Source: Trichloromonas sp034006665 (GTDB taxonomy: Bacteria; Desulfobacterota; Desulfuromonadia; Desulfuromonadales; Trichloromonadaceae). Taken from it: DNA of 64,000 bases. Below the pieces are notes generated by a model. It was not told the origin of the DNA. It was given only the letters and a program-made list of their open reading frames with translations, and did not search any database. How positions within the stretch are numbered: the first letter of the stretch is position 1; each line of letters begins with the position of its first letter. The DNA lies in NCBI RefSeq assembly GCF_034006665.1, contig NZ_JAVESI010000007.1, positions 30,557 to 94,556 on the forward strand, written 5' to 3'. Made by a program: the position numbers and the translations under genes. Positions 1 to 8,929 of this stretch are shown piece by piece.

Positions 1-279
1 ATGCCCTTCTTCGATGCGCACGGCGACCCGGTTTCCGCCTTGCACCAGGGCATTGAGAAGCTGCCGTTTGGCGCTTTCGATAAGGCGGTTGTCGGGCCGG
101 GACTGAGGGGAGAAACGGGTGCGCCGAGCCAGGCGTGTCTTGGGTTGCCGCTCGAGGACATGCACAACCAGTAATTTACAATCGTATTGATGAGCCAAGG
201 CCAGGGCGCGGGCCTCGGCCCGGTCGCTGCGGGCGCTGAAATCGGTGGCCAGAAGGATTTTGCGGGGGGGGATGGACAT
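1..279 (-). CDS. Universal stress protein, UspA family (partial, C-terminus outside window)
   Basis: The first 93 codons read as a UspA-type protein. It opens with a beta strand ending in the family's ATDFS-like motif (KILLATDFSARSD), followed by a helix and a second strand ending LLVVHVLE, the usual start of the Usp alpha/beta fold. The ATG at 277-279 is preceded on the reverse strand by AGGAG at good spacing. The rest of the gene, including any C-terminal ATP-binding loop, lies beyond the window edge. UspA proteins are cytoplasmic stress-response proteins. The specific role here cannot be inferred. Confidence 0.85.
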   Translation of the reverse strand, partial: MSIPPRKILLATDFSARSDRAEARALALAHQYDCKLLVVHVLERQPKTRLARRTRFSPQSRPDNRLIESAKRQLLNALVQGGNRVAVRIEEGH

Positions 280-319
280 GACTTCTCCTCGGATTTTTCA
301 CGGCGGTAAAAGTGCTGCA

Positions 320-348
320 ACTATAGCAGAGAGGAACGGCAGGCGGAA
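320..348 (-). promoter_or_regulatory. Putative sigma-70-type promoter for the UspA-family gene
   Basis: On the reverse strand a TATAGT -10 box (320-325) is separated by 17 bp from a weak TTCCGC -35 box (343-348). It sits about 40 bp upstream of the UspA start. The -10 is good and the -35 is poor, so this is tentative. Confidence 0.35.
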
Positions 349-477
349 GGGTTTTCCGTCCAGCGGGTCGGGTCGCTTGCTTCTCGAAGATTTATTGCTT
401 GGCCTTTGCCCGGCAAGCTCTTTACAATAGCCGCCGCTTATCCGAACCTCTCTCTACTAATCCCTGGGAGTTTGCCT

Positions 478-2526
478 TTGTCCGAGCTCTTGCCCACGAA
501 CACCGTTTCAGAAGAGGATTTTCAGGGACTGTTGCACCGCCTCGCTGGCAACGAGAGTGGTGATGGCCTGGAAACCCTGGTCATGGTTGTCGATTGGCTG
601 CGCCCGAAAACCCCGGAACGGCGGGATTGGGCCGAGGAACGTATCGATTATCTTGCGGTCGCCCTGGAAACGTCTGATTTTTTTCCTCCCGCAGTGTTCG
701 ACGGCCTTCGCCTCTGGCTAACGCAGACGCAGTTTTTCAACGCCTTCGCCGGCCTCGGGGTCTTTTCCCGTCGCGGATTCGTGCGGGAATTCGCCGAGCG
801 CTGTCACGAACATTTCAGCCCCACTCCACCCGTTCGCAACTATCTGCGCGATGTCCTGCCCCTGATCTTTCATCAGGAGATGGACCCTCCCTGGGTTGCC
901 GCCGTTCCCGACGACGCCTGGAGCCGGCTCTTTTCGACGGCCCGTCGCGTCCTGATCCTGCCGGAAGATCGTGACCCATCGCTGGCTCCAGTGGAGGCCG
1001 CGCTTTATGCCTTGGAAATGCTCTCCATCTGGGGGGCTGCCGAGGAGCTCGAGCCGGAGCTGATGCGTCTTGATCCCGCTCTCTCGCAAAGCGATTCGGC
1101 CTTTGTCGCCCTGCAGCGGGAAATTGCTCTTTATGTAGAACAAGCCCGCGCTCATTTGAATCATCCTGAACTTCCGGAAAGCGACGATTGTCACGCCCGG
1201 GTGCTGCTCGAGCAATGCCGCGAACAGATCTACCGGTTCCGCAAGAAAATCCTGACCCGGGGGACAACCATCTCTCTGGCACACCTGCTCGAACGCCTGG
1301 ATCAAACCTTTTCGCGGATCGAGGATTTGCTCGATGTCCTCTCGTCCGACCCCGCCGTCGGCGGCGCGGCTCGGGGCCGCCTTTTCAAGCGTCTGGTTCA
1401 GGCCAGTGCCGAGCGCCACAGCCCGCGTCTTCTCTGGCAGCGCAATGTGCGGCTTTTGGCCCGCAACATCACGGAAAGTGCCAGCAACCACGGTGAACAC
1501 TACATCACCCGTGACGGCCGCGAATATCTGGCCATGCTGCGTTCGGCGGCGGGAGCGGGGGTAATCATTGCCCTGATGGCTCTGCTCAAGCTGTGGATCG
1601 TCGAGTTGCCGCTGAAGCCGGTGGCCGAAACCTTTCTCGTCAGTCTGAACTACGGTCTCGGCTTTGTCTTCATCCACATGCTGCATTTTACCGTGGCGAC
1701 CAAGCAGCCGGCGATGACCGCCGCCTGCTTTGCCGGTGCGGTGGAGCGGGAGGAGCAGGGGCGGGCTAACCAGAGAAAGCTGGCGGCTTTGCTTATTCAG
1801 GTTTCCCGTTCCCAGTTCGCTGCCGTCATCGGCAATGTCTCCGTTGCCGTGGCCGTGGCGCTGCTGATCGGCGGGCTCTATCGTTATTTCAGCGGTGCCC
1901 CACTTCTTCCGGCAGAGGCGGCTACTTATCAGCTGCGTGCTTTGCACCCCTTGTTGAGCCTGGCCTTGCTCCATGCCGCCATCGCCGGGGTCTGGCTCTT
2001 TTTTTCCGGTCTCGTCGCGGGCTTCTTCGACAATCGCGCCGCCTATCTCGACGTACGCCAACGCCTGCGGCGCAATCCGTTGGTCCAGGCCCTGCTGCCG
2101 CCCGCCCTGCAAGCACGCTTCGCCGATTATCTGCACGATAATTACGGATCGCTGGCCGGAAACTTTATTTTCGGACTCCTTCTCGGCGTGACCGGCTATC
2201 TCGGCAAACTGGTCGGCCTGCCCCTGGATATCCGTCATATCGCTTTTTCCTCGGCCAACCTCGGCTATGTCATGTCCGGAGATGAACTGCCCCTGGCGGC
2301 GTTTCTGCTTAATCTGGTCTTCGTTCTGCTGATCGGGGTAGTCAATCTGCTCGTCAGTTTTTTCCTCGCCCTGTGGGTGGCGCTCAAGTCCCGGGGGACG
2401 CGGATGGGACGCCTTACTGCCCTGTGGCGCGCCTTTGTCGACCGGGTTCGGGAGGATCCTCTGGTGCTGGTTTTGCCACCCCGGGTGCTGTCGCAGATCA
2501 AGGCGGGGGAAAACCCGATGAAATAA
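478..2526 (+). CDS. Gcr-like 'site-specific recombinase' family membrane protein
   Basis: About 682 aa from the TTG at 478, which has GGGAG 7 bp upstream; further TTG codons at 406 and 472 would give a longer product. The N-terminal half is soluble and helix-rich. The C-terminal half has about six hydrophobic segments (for example near GVIIALMALLKLWIVELP and NLVFVLLIGVVNLLVSFF). Length and architecture match the family annotated 'site-specific recombinase Gcr' (COG4389), named from gonococcus. No tyrosine- or serine-recombinase catalytic motif is visible, and the membrane segments make a DNA recombinase role doubtful. It stands alone upstream of the rplM promoter. Family assignment is fairly confident; function is unknown. 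Confidence 0.7.
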   Translation: MSELLPTNTVSEEDFQGLLHRLAGNESGDGLETLVMVVDWLRPKTPERRDWAEERIDYLAVALETSDFFPPAVFDGLRLWLTQTQFFNAFAGLGVFSRRGFVREFAERCHEHFSPTPPVRNYLRDVLPLIFHQEMDPPWVAAVPDDAWSRLFSTARRVLILPEDRDPSLAPVEAALYALEMLSIWGAAEELEPELMRLDPALSQSDSAFVALQREIALYVEQARAHLNHPELPESDDCHARVLLEQCREQIYRFRKKILTRGTTISLAHLLERLDQTFSRIEDLLDVLSSDPAVGGAARGRLFKRLVQASAERHSPRLLWQRNVRLLARNITESASNHGEHYITRDGREYLAMLRSAAGAGVIIALMALLKLWIVELPLKPVAETFLVSLNYGLGFVFIHMLHFTVATKQPAMTAACFAGAVEREEQGRANQRKLAALLIQVSRSQFAAVIGNVSVAVAVALLIGGLYRYFSGAPLLPAEAATYQLRALHPLLSLALLHAAIAGVWLFFSGLVAGFFDNRAAYLDVRQRLRRNPLVQALLPPALQARFADYLHDNYGSLAGNFIFGLLLGVTGYLGKLVGLPLDIRHIAFSSANLGYVMSGDELPLAAFLLNLVFVLLIGVVNLLVSFFLALWVALKSRGTRMGRLTALWRAFVDRVREDPLVLVLPPRVLSQIKAGENPMK

Positions 2527-2570
2527 TCCTGTCTACGTGGGGGGAATGCGGGATTCCCCATAAAAAATCC

Positions 2571-2599
2571 TTGACATTCGACCTTGCCTTCTTTATTTT
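2571..2599 (+). promoter_or_regulatory. Strong sigma-70-type promoter for rplM-rpsI
   Basis: A perfect TTGACA (2571-2576) is followed after exactly 17 bp by TATTTT (2594-2599), 60 bp upstream of the rplM start. This suits a highly expressed ribosomal protein operon. Just upstream, at 2541-2559, a 7-bp stem (GGGGAAT/ATTCCCC) could end transcripts from the preceding gene, although no T-run follows it. Confidence 0.75.
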
Positions 2600-2658
2600 C
2601 AGCTCTTCTGTGAGTCCCCGTTACCCAAATTCACAGTTTACGCATAGAGAGGAATTTC

Positions 2659-3087
2659 ATGAGTACGCAAGTCGCCAAAGAATCGGATATCAAAAGAGTA
2701 TGGTTCGTCGTCGATCTGGAAGGTAAGGTTCTGGGTCGGGCGGCTACCGAAATTGCCCGGGTTTTGCGGGGCAAGCACAAAGCTATTTACAGCCCGAGCG
2801 TTGACACCGGCGATTTCGTCGTTGTTCTCAATGCCGACAAGGTCAGGCTGACCGGCACCAAGATGGCCGAGAAGGTCTACTACAGCCACAGCGGCTTCCC
2901 CGGCGGCATCCGCGCGATCAACGCTGAAAAGCTGATCGCGAAGAAGCCCGAAGACCTGATCAAGAAGGCGGTCAAAGGTATGCTGCCCAAGAACAAACTG
3001 GGCCGGCAGATGTTTCGCAAGATGAAGGTCTATGCCGGTGGCGAGCATCCCCATGCCGCCCAGCAGCCCAAGGAACTGGTTTTTTAG
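2659..3087 (+). CDS. rplM: 50S ribosomal protein L13
   Basis: 142 aa, the normal length for L13, an early-assembling protein of the large ribosomal subunit. Family features are clear: the N-terminal segment ending in VDLEGKVLGRAATEIA, the HSGFPGG loop, the segment KAVKGMLPKNKLGR, and the C-terminal YAGGEHPHAAQQP. The ATG has GAGGA upstream. It is followed after 25 bp by rpsI, the conserved bacterial L13-S9 pair, and both are probably driven by the TTGACA promoter upstream. It ends with TAG. Confidence 0.98.
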   Translation: MSTQVAKESDIKRVWFVVDLEGKVLGRAATEIARVLRGKHKAIYSPSVDTGDFVVVLNADKVRLTGTKMAEKVYYSHSGFPGGIRAINAEKLIAKKPEDLIKKAVKGMLPKNKLGRQMFRKMKVYAGGEHPHAAQQPKELVF

Positions 3088-3112
3088 GATCGATACGAGG
3101 AGATAAGATAGA

Positions 3113-3505
3113 ATGGCCGAGCAGAAATTATACGCGACCGGTAAAAGAAAAACCTCCATCGCCCGGGTCTGGATGAAGCCCGGCGCGGGGAACATCGTGG
3201 TGAACAACCGTTCCCTGGATGAGTTTTTCGGTCGGGAAACCTCCAAGATGGTTGTCCGCCAACCGCTGGAGTTGACCGACAACATCGGTAAATTCGATAT
3301 TTCCGTCAATGTCTGCGGCGGTGGTCCCTCGGGGCAGGCCGGCGCCATCAAGCACGGCATCACCAAGGCCCTGCTCGACGCTGATCCTGAACTGCGCGCG
3401 GTGCTGAAAAAAGCCGGGTTCATCACCCGCGACAGCCGTGCGAAAGAGCGGAAGAAATACGGCAAGCGCGCCGCCCGCCGCAGCTTCCAGTTCTCCAAGC
3501 GTTAA
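3113..3505 (+). CDS. rpsI: 30S ribosomal protein S9
   Basis: 130 aa, the typical length of S9, a small-subunit protein whose C-terminal tail reaches the P-site tRNA. Landmarks are the N-terminal YATGKRKTSIARVW, the central GGGPSGQAGAIKHGI, and the basic C-terminus ending RSFQFSKR; the invariant terminal KR is intact. GAGGAG lies upstream of the ATG. It is second gene of the rplM operon and is followed by a strong hairpin that probably ends the transcript. Confidence 0.98.
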   Translation: MAEQKLYATGKRKTSIARVWMKPGAGNIVVNNRSLDEFFGRETSKMVVRQPLELTDNIGKFDISVNVCGGGPSGQAGAIKHGITKALLDADPELRAVLKKAGFITRDSRAKERKKYGKRAARRSFQFSKR

Positions 3506-3560
3506 TCGTCGCGATTTCTCGCGGGGGTTCATTCCCGCCGGGAATGCGGTCAATTCCATC

Positions 3561-3592
3561 GGAAAAGGGAAACCCTCGGGTTTCCCTTTTCC
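3561..3592 (+). terminator. Hairpin between rpsI and argC
   Basis: A perfect 15-bp inverted repeat (3561-3575 with 3578-3592) lies between the rpsI stop and argC. It is not followed by a clean T-run, so it may be an attenuating or partial terminator. The stem ends 17 bp before the argC ATG. Confidence 0.6.
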
Positions 3593-3609
3593 CGTTCGAG
3601 GAGTCTGCC

Positions 3610-4647
3610 ATGATCCGGGTCGCCATTGTCGGCGCCAGCGGCTATACGGGGGTTGAACTCTACCGTTTGCTGGCCAATCATCCGCATGTCAAAATTACCT
3701 GCGTCACCTCCCGGCAGAATGCCGGCGAGCCTTTTGAGCAGGTTTTCCCCTCCCTGCGCGGACGCACCGATCTGGTCTGCGACCCGGTAGAGATCGGAAT
3801 CGTTGCCGACAAGGCCGATTTCGTCTTTACCGCACTCCCCCATAAGACCGCCATGGAATTCGTTCCCGGATTGCTGGCGGCGGGGATGAAGGTCGTCGAC
3901 CTCTCCGCTGACTATCGGCTGAAAGATGCCGCTCTTTACGAAGCCTGGTATCAGCCCCACACCAGTCCGGAACTGCTGGCCGAAGCGGCCTATGGGCTGC
4001 CCGAGCTTTACCGGGACCGCATCCGTCCGGCGCGTCTGGTGGCCAATCCCGGCTGCTATCCAACCAGCGTGGCCCTGGCGTTGGCCCCGCTTTTGAAAGA
4101 GCGGCTGATCGATCCGGCAACCCTGATTATCGACAGCAAGTCGAGCGCCAGCGGCGCCGGGCGTGCGGCCAAGGTCGACAGTCTCTTCTGTGAAGTCAAC
4201 GAAGGCTTCAAGGCCTACGGTGTGACCAAGCACCGGCACACCCCGGAGATCGAACAGACCCTGAGTGATCTTGCCGGCGCGCCGGTCGTGGTCAATTTCA
4301 CCCCGCACCTCTTGCCGATCAATCGCGGCATTCTCTCGACCTGTTACGCCGACCTTCGGGAAAAGACCGACACCGCCCGGCTGGTCGCGCTTTTTGCCGA
4401 ATACTATCGCGGCGAGCCTTTTGTTCGCGTCCAGCCCCAGGGGAGTCTGCCCAATGTCGCCTGGGTGCGCGGCGGCAACCAATGCGATCTCGGTGTTGTC
4501 GCCGACCCCCGCACCCACCGGGTGATCGTTGTTTCCGCCATCGACAATCTGGTCAAGGGGGCGGCCGGACAGGCGCTGCAGAACATGAACCTGATGTTCG
4601 GCTTCCCCGAAACGGCAGGGCTGGACGTCGTTCCCCTCTATCCCTGA
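3610..4647 (+). CDS. argC: N-acetyl-gamma-glutamyl-phosphate reductase
   Basis: 345 aa. It catalyses the NADPH-dependent reduction of N-acetylglutamyl phosphate to the semialdehyde, the third step of arginine biosynthesis, in the cytosol. The N-terminus has the Rossmann motif GASGYTG. The catalytic cysteine lies in NPGCYPTS, and SKSSASGAGR and the histidine-containing segment around KHRHTPEI follow as in the family. The ATG at 3610 has GAGGAG just upstream and removes a 22-residue extension with no homology. No other arg gene is adjacent. Confidence 0.97.
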   Translation: MIRVAIVGASGYTGVELYRLLANHPHVKITCVTSRQNAGEPFEQVFPSLRGRTDLVCDPVEIGIVADKADFVFTALPHKTAMEFVPGLLAAGMKVVDLSADYRLKDAALYEAWYQPHTSPELLAEAAYGLPELYRDRIRPARLVANPGCYPTSVALALAPLLKERLIDPATLIIDSKSSASGAGRAAKVDSLFCEVNEGFKAYGVTKHRHTPEIEQTLSDLAGAPVVVNFTPHLLPINRGILSTCYADLREKTDTARLVALFAEYYRGEPFVRVQPQGSLPNVAWVRGGNQCDLGVVADPRTHRVIVVSAIDNLVKGAAGQALQNMNLMFGFPETAGLDVVPLYP

Positions 4648-4666
4648 TCTTTTTCGGGAGCTTTTC

Positions 4667-4837
4667 ATGGAAAGTGTTTCGCGCCGTTCCAAGGCCTATA
4701 ACACCCGCACCTGCACCGCTTGCGACAAACACGGCATCGGTTCTAAGAGCGTCGTCTTTCACCGCGAGCGGGGTTATTTCTTCACTTGGGCGAGCGAACG
4801 CTCGGTGGCGGCATTCGTGAAGGATCAGGGCTTCTGA
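4667..4837 (+). CDS. Small CxxC protein, unknown function (56 aa)
   Basis: A 56-codon frame starts with ATG at 4667, with GGGAG about 6 bp upstream, 19 bp after the argC stop. The product is basic and carries CTAC near residue 16, a possible half zinc knuckle or redox motif, then a region rich in H, R, F and W (FHRERGYFFTWASE). It ends TGA just ahead of the radical SAM gene, so argC, this gene and ygiQ could be co-transcribed. I do not recognise a family. Support is the ribosome-binding site, the tight fit and the plausible composition. Confidence 0.55.
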   Translation: MESVSRRSKAYNTRTCTACDKHGIGSKSVVFHRERGYFFTWASERSVAAFVKDQGF

Positions 4838-4866
4838 AACGCCATACGGAACATGCCTTCATCCCC

Positions 4867-6642
4867 ATGACCAAGGCGGAAATGACCGCTCGGGGGTGGG
4901 ACGAGCTGGATGTGCTCTTGGTCTCCGGCGACGCCTATGTCGATCATCCCTCCTTCGGCGTGGCGCTGCTCGCCCGGTTGCTGGAAGCGGAAGGCTACCG
5001 GGTGGGAATCCTTGCCCAGCCGGACTGGCGGAATCCGGAGGCTTTACGGGTGATGGGCCGTCCCCGGCTTTTTGCTGGGGTCTCGGCTGGGGCTATGGAT
5101 TCCATGGTCAACCATTACACGGCGGCGAAAAAGATTCGCCGGGACGATGCCTACACTCCCGGAGGGCGGGCCGGCGCTCGTCCCAACCGGGCGGTGATCG
5201 CCTACACGGCGGCACTCAAAGGTGCCTTCAAGGGATTGCCGGTTCTCATCGGCGGCATCGAGGCGAGCCTGCGGCGGCTGGCCCATTATGACTACTGGGA
5301 TGACGCCGTGCGCCGCTCGGTACTGGTCGACAGCAAGGCCGATCTGCTTCTTTACGGCATGGCTGAGGCGGCCCTCCTGGAAGTGACGCGGCGAGCCGCC
5401 GCCGGCGAGGCGCTCAAGGCGATGACCGACATTCGCGGCACTGCTTGGCTGACTTCCGAAGTTCCGGAGCATTGCCTGCGTCTGCCTTCTTTCGAGGAGG
5501 TCGCCGCCGATCCCGCCGCTTTCGGTGAAGCCTTCCGCCTCGCCGAGCGCGAACAGAACCCCGCCAACGCCCGCCCCCTGTCTCAGGGTCACGGCACACG
5601 GACCTTGGTGGTCAATCCTCCGGCGTTCCCCCTCTCCGAGGAACAGCTCGATCGCCTTTATTCCTTGCCCTTTCGGAAAACGCCCCATCCGAGCTACGAT
5701 CAGCCGATTCCCGCCTATGAGCAAATCCGCTTCTCCATTACCAGCCATCGCGGCTGTTTCGGTGGCTGTGCCTTCTGCGCCATTACCCATCATCAGGGCA
5801 AGCTGATCCAATCCCGCTCCGAGTCTTCGATTTTGGCCGAAGTCGATGCCTTGACCGAACATCCCGACTTTCGCGGGACCATCACCGATATCGGTGGCCC
5901 CACCGCCAATATGTATGGTCTCGACTGCGGCGACGAGCAGGCAAAACAGGTCTGTCGCCGTTCCGGCTGCCTCTTCCCGAAGCCCTGCAAACATCTGCGC
6001 GTCGACGATCGGCGGGCCGTGCGGCTTCTCGACCGGGTCCGTCGCCATGCTCGGGTCAAGCATGTTTTCGTCGCTTCGGGGGTGCGTTACGATCTGCTGG
6101 AGCGACAGCCCGACTATTTCGATGCCCTCCTTTCCCGTTACATCGGCGGTCTGCTCAAGGTCGCCCCCGAGTCGACCAGCGCAGCGGTGACGAAGGTGAT
6201 GCGCAAGCCCGGTCCGCAAATTTTCATCAATTTCCTCCAGCGTTTCCGCGAGCGCAGCGCGGCGGCCGGATTGCGTCAGGCGGTGGTTCCCTATCTGATT
6301 GCCGGGCACCCCGGCGCCACCCTTTCCGATACGGTCGATGTCGCCCTCTTCCTGCGCGAACACCATTTGCGGGTTGAACAGGTTCAGGAGTTTACGCCGA
6401 CCCCCGGGACGCTTTCAACCTGCATCTACCACACCGGGCGCGATCCCCTGACCGGAGAGAAGCTGTATGTGGCGCGTACCGAAAAGGAGAGGAAGTTGCA
6501 AAAAGCGCTGCTTCTTTGGCATCTGCCGGAGCAGCGCGCCTTGGTCGCGGAGGCGCTGCGTCTGGCTGGACGGGAACGGGAGGGGCGGGTTCTACTCGAA
6601 GGGGGCGTTTCAAGGAAGCCGGGACGCCGGTCCCGACGCTGA
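4867..6642 (+). CDS. YgiQ family radical SAM protein
   Basis: 591 aa from the ATG at 4867. The radical SAM cluster motif CxxxCxxC is present as CFGGCAFC. The YgiQ family markers VSGDAYVDHPSFG, GGIEASLRR and ADLLLYGMAEAAL are all visible. Radical SAM enzymes cleave S-adenosylmethionine with a 4Fe-4S cluster; the substrate of YgiQ proteins is not established. The start is uncertain. Family members have FLPM just before this position and the reading here is FIPM, so translation may begin upstream at a non-ATG codon (TTG 4786 or a CTG overlapping the previous stop). The end is 2 bp from the convergent GGDEF gene. Confidence 0.9.
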   Translation: MTKAEMTARGWDELDVLLVSGDAYVDHPSFGVALLARLLEAEGYRVGILAQPDWRNPEALRVMGRPRLFAGVSAGAMDSMVNHYTAAKKIRRDDAYTPGGRAGARPNRAVIAYTAALKGAFKGLPVLIGGIEASLRRLAHYDYWDDAVRRSVLVDSKADLLLYGMAEAALLEVTRRAAAGEALKAMTDIRGTAWLTSEVPEHCLRLPSFEEVAADPAAFGEAFRLAEREQNPANARPLSQGHGTRTLVVNPPAFPLSEEQLDRLYSLPFRKTPHPSYDQPIPAYEQIRFSITSHRGCFGGCAFCAITHHQGKLIQSRSESSILAEVDALTEHPDFRGTITDIGGPTANMYGLDCGDEQAKQVCRRSGCLFPKPCKHLRVDDRRAVRLLDRVRRHARVKHVFVASGVRYDLLERQPDYFDALLSRYIGGLLKVAPESTSAAVTKVMRKPGPQIFINFLQRFRERSAAAGLRQAVVPYLIAGHPGATLSDTVDVALFLREHHLRVEQVQEFTPTPGTLSTCIYHTGRDPLTGEKLYVARTEKERKLQKALLLWHLPEQRALVAEALRLAGREREGRVLLEGGVSRKPGRRSRR

Positions 6643-6643
6643 T

Positions 6644-8857
6644 TTACTCCTCTTCGAGGTTTAAGGGGAGAACGTTGAGATAGGGGAGGGGCGGGGCGAC
6701 CGAGTTCCAGGCGACCGTCCGGTTACGACCGTTTTTCTTGGCTTGATACAGGGCCTGGTCGGTCCGTTCTTGGAGCGCTTCCAGGCTGTCGGCGTCCTCG
6801 GGGAACTCGGCGATTCCCAGGGAAAGGGTAAGCCGCCCTTTGGGCTGGCTCAGGACCGCTCCCGGAAAATCCCGCTCGTACACGCACCGGCGCAGTTTTT
6901 CGGCGGCGGCGCGGGCCCCCTCTTTGCTGGTTCTGGGCATGAGGATGATGAATTCCTCGCCGCCGAATCGCCCCGCCAGATCGATCTCCCGGATATTCTC
7001 CTTAAGAATCTGCGCCACGTCCCGCAGAACCCTGTCCCCCTGCAGATGTCCGTGGGTGTCGTTGTAACATTTGAAGTGATCGATATCGATCATGATCAGG
7101 CTGAAATTCGTGCCATAACGCCGGGCTTGGGCGAATTCCTTCTCCAGGACGATCTGGAAGAACCGGCGGTTGGCCAACCGGGTCAGGGTGTCGGTATTGG
7201 AAAGATCCCGGGTCTGCTGGTAAAGGCGGGCATTTTCGATGGCAATGGCGGCCTGGGCGGTGATTGCCTGAACCAGTCGGATCTCCCGTTCGCTGAAGCC
7301 GCCGTTCTCTTTCTTGTGCAGATTAACGATGCCGAGAAGCTGATCCTTGAGGATCATCGGCACTCCGAGCAGGGAACGGGTCTCGGGATAGTCATCGAGA
7401 TAGTCCTCCAAAAACCGGTTCTGCTCTTTCCCGAGATCGCGGACATGCAGGCATTCCCGCCGACGGATGAGCTCTCCCATGAAACCGTCGTGCGCGTGAA
7501 ACATCTTCCGGTGCTTGCCCTCCGGGTCGAGTCCGAGGGTTCGGCGGACCTCCAGGTCTTCCTTTTCTTCCCGGTAAAGCAGCAGCAACAGTTCGTCGCA
7601 GGGGACGACATCCTTGATGATCTGAAGCATTCGGCCGAAAAGAATATCGAGATCGAGGGAACCAATCATCTCCTGGATCAGGCTGAAGAGGGCCGAAAGG
7701 TCGTTGACGTGGGCTGTGAGTTCGGTGTTGGCCTCTTCGATCTGGCGATTTTTTTCGCTGAGTAGCGACTGATAGCGCAGCTCTTCCTCGGCCGCCGCCA
7801 GCTCTGTTTCCTGGCGCAGGCGGTCGGCGTAGAGAGCGCGCAGTTTCTCCGCCATGAGGTTAAAGGAACGGGCTACCTGCCCGAATTCGTCCGTTCGGTT
7901 CTGTTCGATGCGGAAATCGAAATTCCCCCAGCTCAGGGTCTGGGTCGCTTTCAGCAGGGACTGGACGGGGGTCATGATCTGCCGTTGCAGGAGCTGGTAA
8001 TAGAGGAAGCCGCCGAGGAGCACGAAGAAGGCCAGGGTAGCGACCCCTTTCAGGATGAGATTGTTGACCAGGGCGTCAAGGCCGGCCATGGGGATTTCGA
8101 TGACCGCAAGCACCAGCTCGGAGGTGCCGAGGGGAATGGCGCTGTAGAGATACTTGCCGGTATCGACCACCCGGATCAGGGAATCCCCGGCGATGACTTT
8201 TGCCAATTCGTCGGGGGAAAGACCGGGGGGAGGGTGGGCGGGATCGCTGGCGGTGAGGACTTCCCCGGACAGGTTCAGCAGTGACGTTCGCGCCCCGAAG
8301 CCGATGGAATGGGTGCTCAGAAACGAGGTTTTGACCGGCGTGCGCAGGATCAGCACCTGGGCTTTCCGTACGTCCTGAGGGAGGAGACTGGCAACGGTTA
8401 GCGTCGGCGGCAGCGACGGGGTGCTGAGAAAGCGAAAACGGGGGCGGGAGCTGCGGATGGCGTGATCGACCAACTCGCGCAGGTCGGTGTCGGGAAGTTC
8501 CCGCCACTGAGCGACGGGCAGGAATTCCGCCTCGATGTCGCTGCGCGCCAGGCTGGCCAGAAGCGGCTCGTGCTCCCGGGGAAAGGCTTGGGGGATTGCG
8601 CCGCCGGGCGGGATCCGGTAGGCATAGGCGATCAGTTCGGCATAGTTCTGTAGAAGGAATTCCTGGTTTTTGATTTCCCGGAAAATGGCGTCGCGCCCCG
8701 AGGTTAGCCGGTCATCGACGGTTTCGTGGATGGCCCCGTTCATCAGCAGGATGAAGTTTCCGGTCGCCACGCCGCCGAGCAACAGGAGGATTGCGAAGAA
8801 GGGCAGCATGATTTTATGGCGCAGGGACCAGGTTCGGTGCTGGGGAAAATCTCCCAT
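6644..8857 (-). CDS. Membrane-bound diguanylate cyclase (HAMP-GAF-GGDEF)
   Basis: 737 aa. Order: transmembrane helix about 17-37, periplasmic sensor region to about 260, second helix about 268-290, HAMP about 290-345, coiled coil, GAF about 395-545, GGDEF about 560-720. The active-site motif is GGEEF (near 632), a functional variant. The inhibitory-site RxxD (REID) lies five residues before it, so it should make cyclic di-GMP and be feedback-inhibited by it. The ATG has GAGGA at 7 bp. It is probably co-transcribed with the upstream HD-GYP gene (gap about 70 bp), pairing synthesis and hydrolysis of the same messenger. Confidence 0.92.
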   Translation of the reverse strand: MGDFPQHRTWSLRHKIMLPFFAILLLLGGVATGNFILLMNGAIHETVDDRLTSGRDAIFREIKNQEFLLQNYAELIAYAYRIPPGGAIPQAFPREHEPLLASLARSDIEAEFLPVAQWRELPDTDLRELVDHAIRSSRPRFRFLSTPSLPPTLTVASLLPQDVRKAQVLILRTPVKTSFLSTHSIGFGARTSLLNLSGEVLTASDPAHPPPGLSPDELAKVIAGDSLIRVVDTGKYLYSAIPLGTSELVLAVIEIPMAGLDALVNNLILKGVATLAFFVLLGGFLYYQLLQRQIMTPVQSLLKATQTLSWGNFDFRIEQNRTDEFGQVARSFNLMAEKLRALYADRLRQETELAAAEEELRYQSLLSEKNRQIEEANTELTAHVNDLSALFSLIQEMIGSLDLDILFGRMLQIIKDVVPCDELLLLLYREEKEDLEVRRTLGLDPEGKHRKMFHAHDGFMGELIRRRECLHVRDLGKEQNRFLEDYLDDYPETRSLLGVPMILKDQLLGIVNLHKKENGGFSEREIRLVQAITAQAAIAIENARLYQQTRDLSNTDTLTRLANRRFFQIVLEKEFAQARRYGTNFSLIMIDIDHFKCYNDTHGHLQGDRVLRDVAQILKENIREIDLAGRFGGEEFIILMPRTSKEGARAAAEKLRRCVYERDFPGAVLSQPKGRLTLSLGIAEFPEDADSLEALQERTDQALYQAKKNGRNRTVAWNSVAPPLPYLNVLPLNLEEE

Positions 8858-8929
8858 TCAGGTTCCTCGGGGGCGGGAAAAAGCCGATCATGGCTCCCGT
8901 GTCGGGGCGTTCTTCCTCTTCGGGAGGAA

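Noticed and set aside
718..2238. Long reverse open frame of about 500 codons antisense to the Gcr-like gene
   Set aside because: High GC produces long antisense frames; the translation is low-complexity (Q, G, H rich), with no domain, and the forward gene is well conserved.
3550..4692. Reverse open frame of about 380 codons opposite argC
   Set aside because: Shadow of argC; no ribosome-binding site and no protein-like pattern.
5044..6366. Reverse open frame of about 440 codons opposite the radical SAM gene
   Set aside because: Shadow frame; the forward strand carries the intact CxxxCxxC enzyme.
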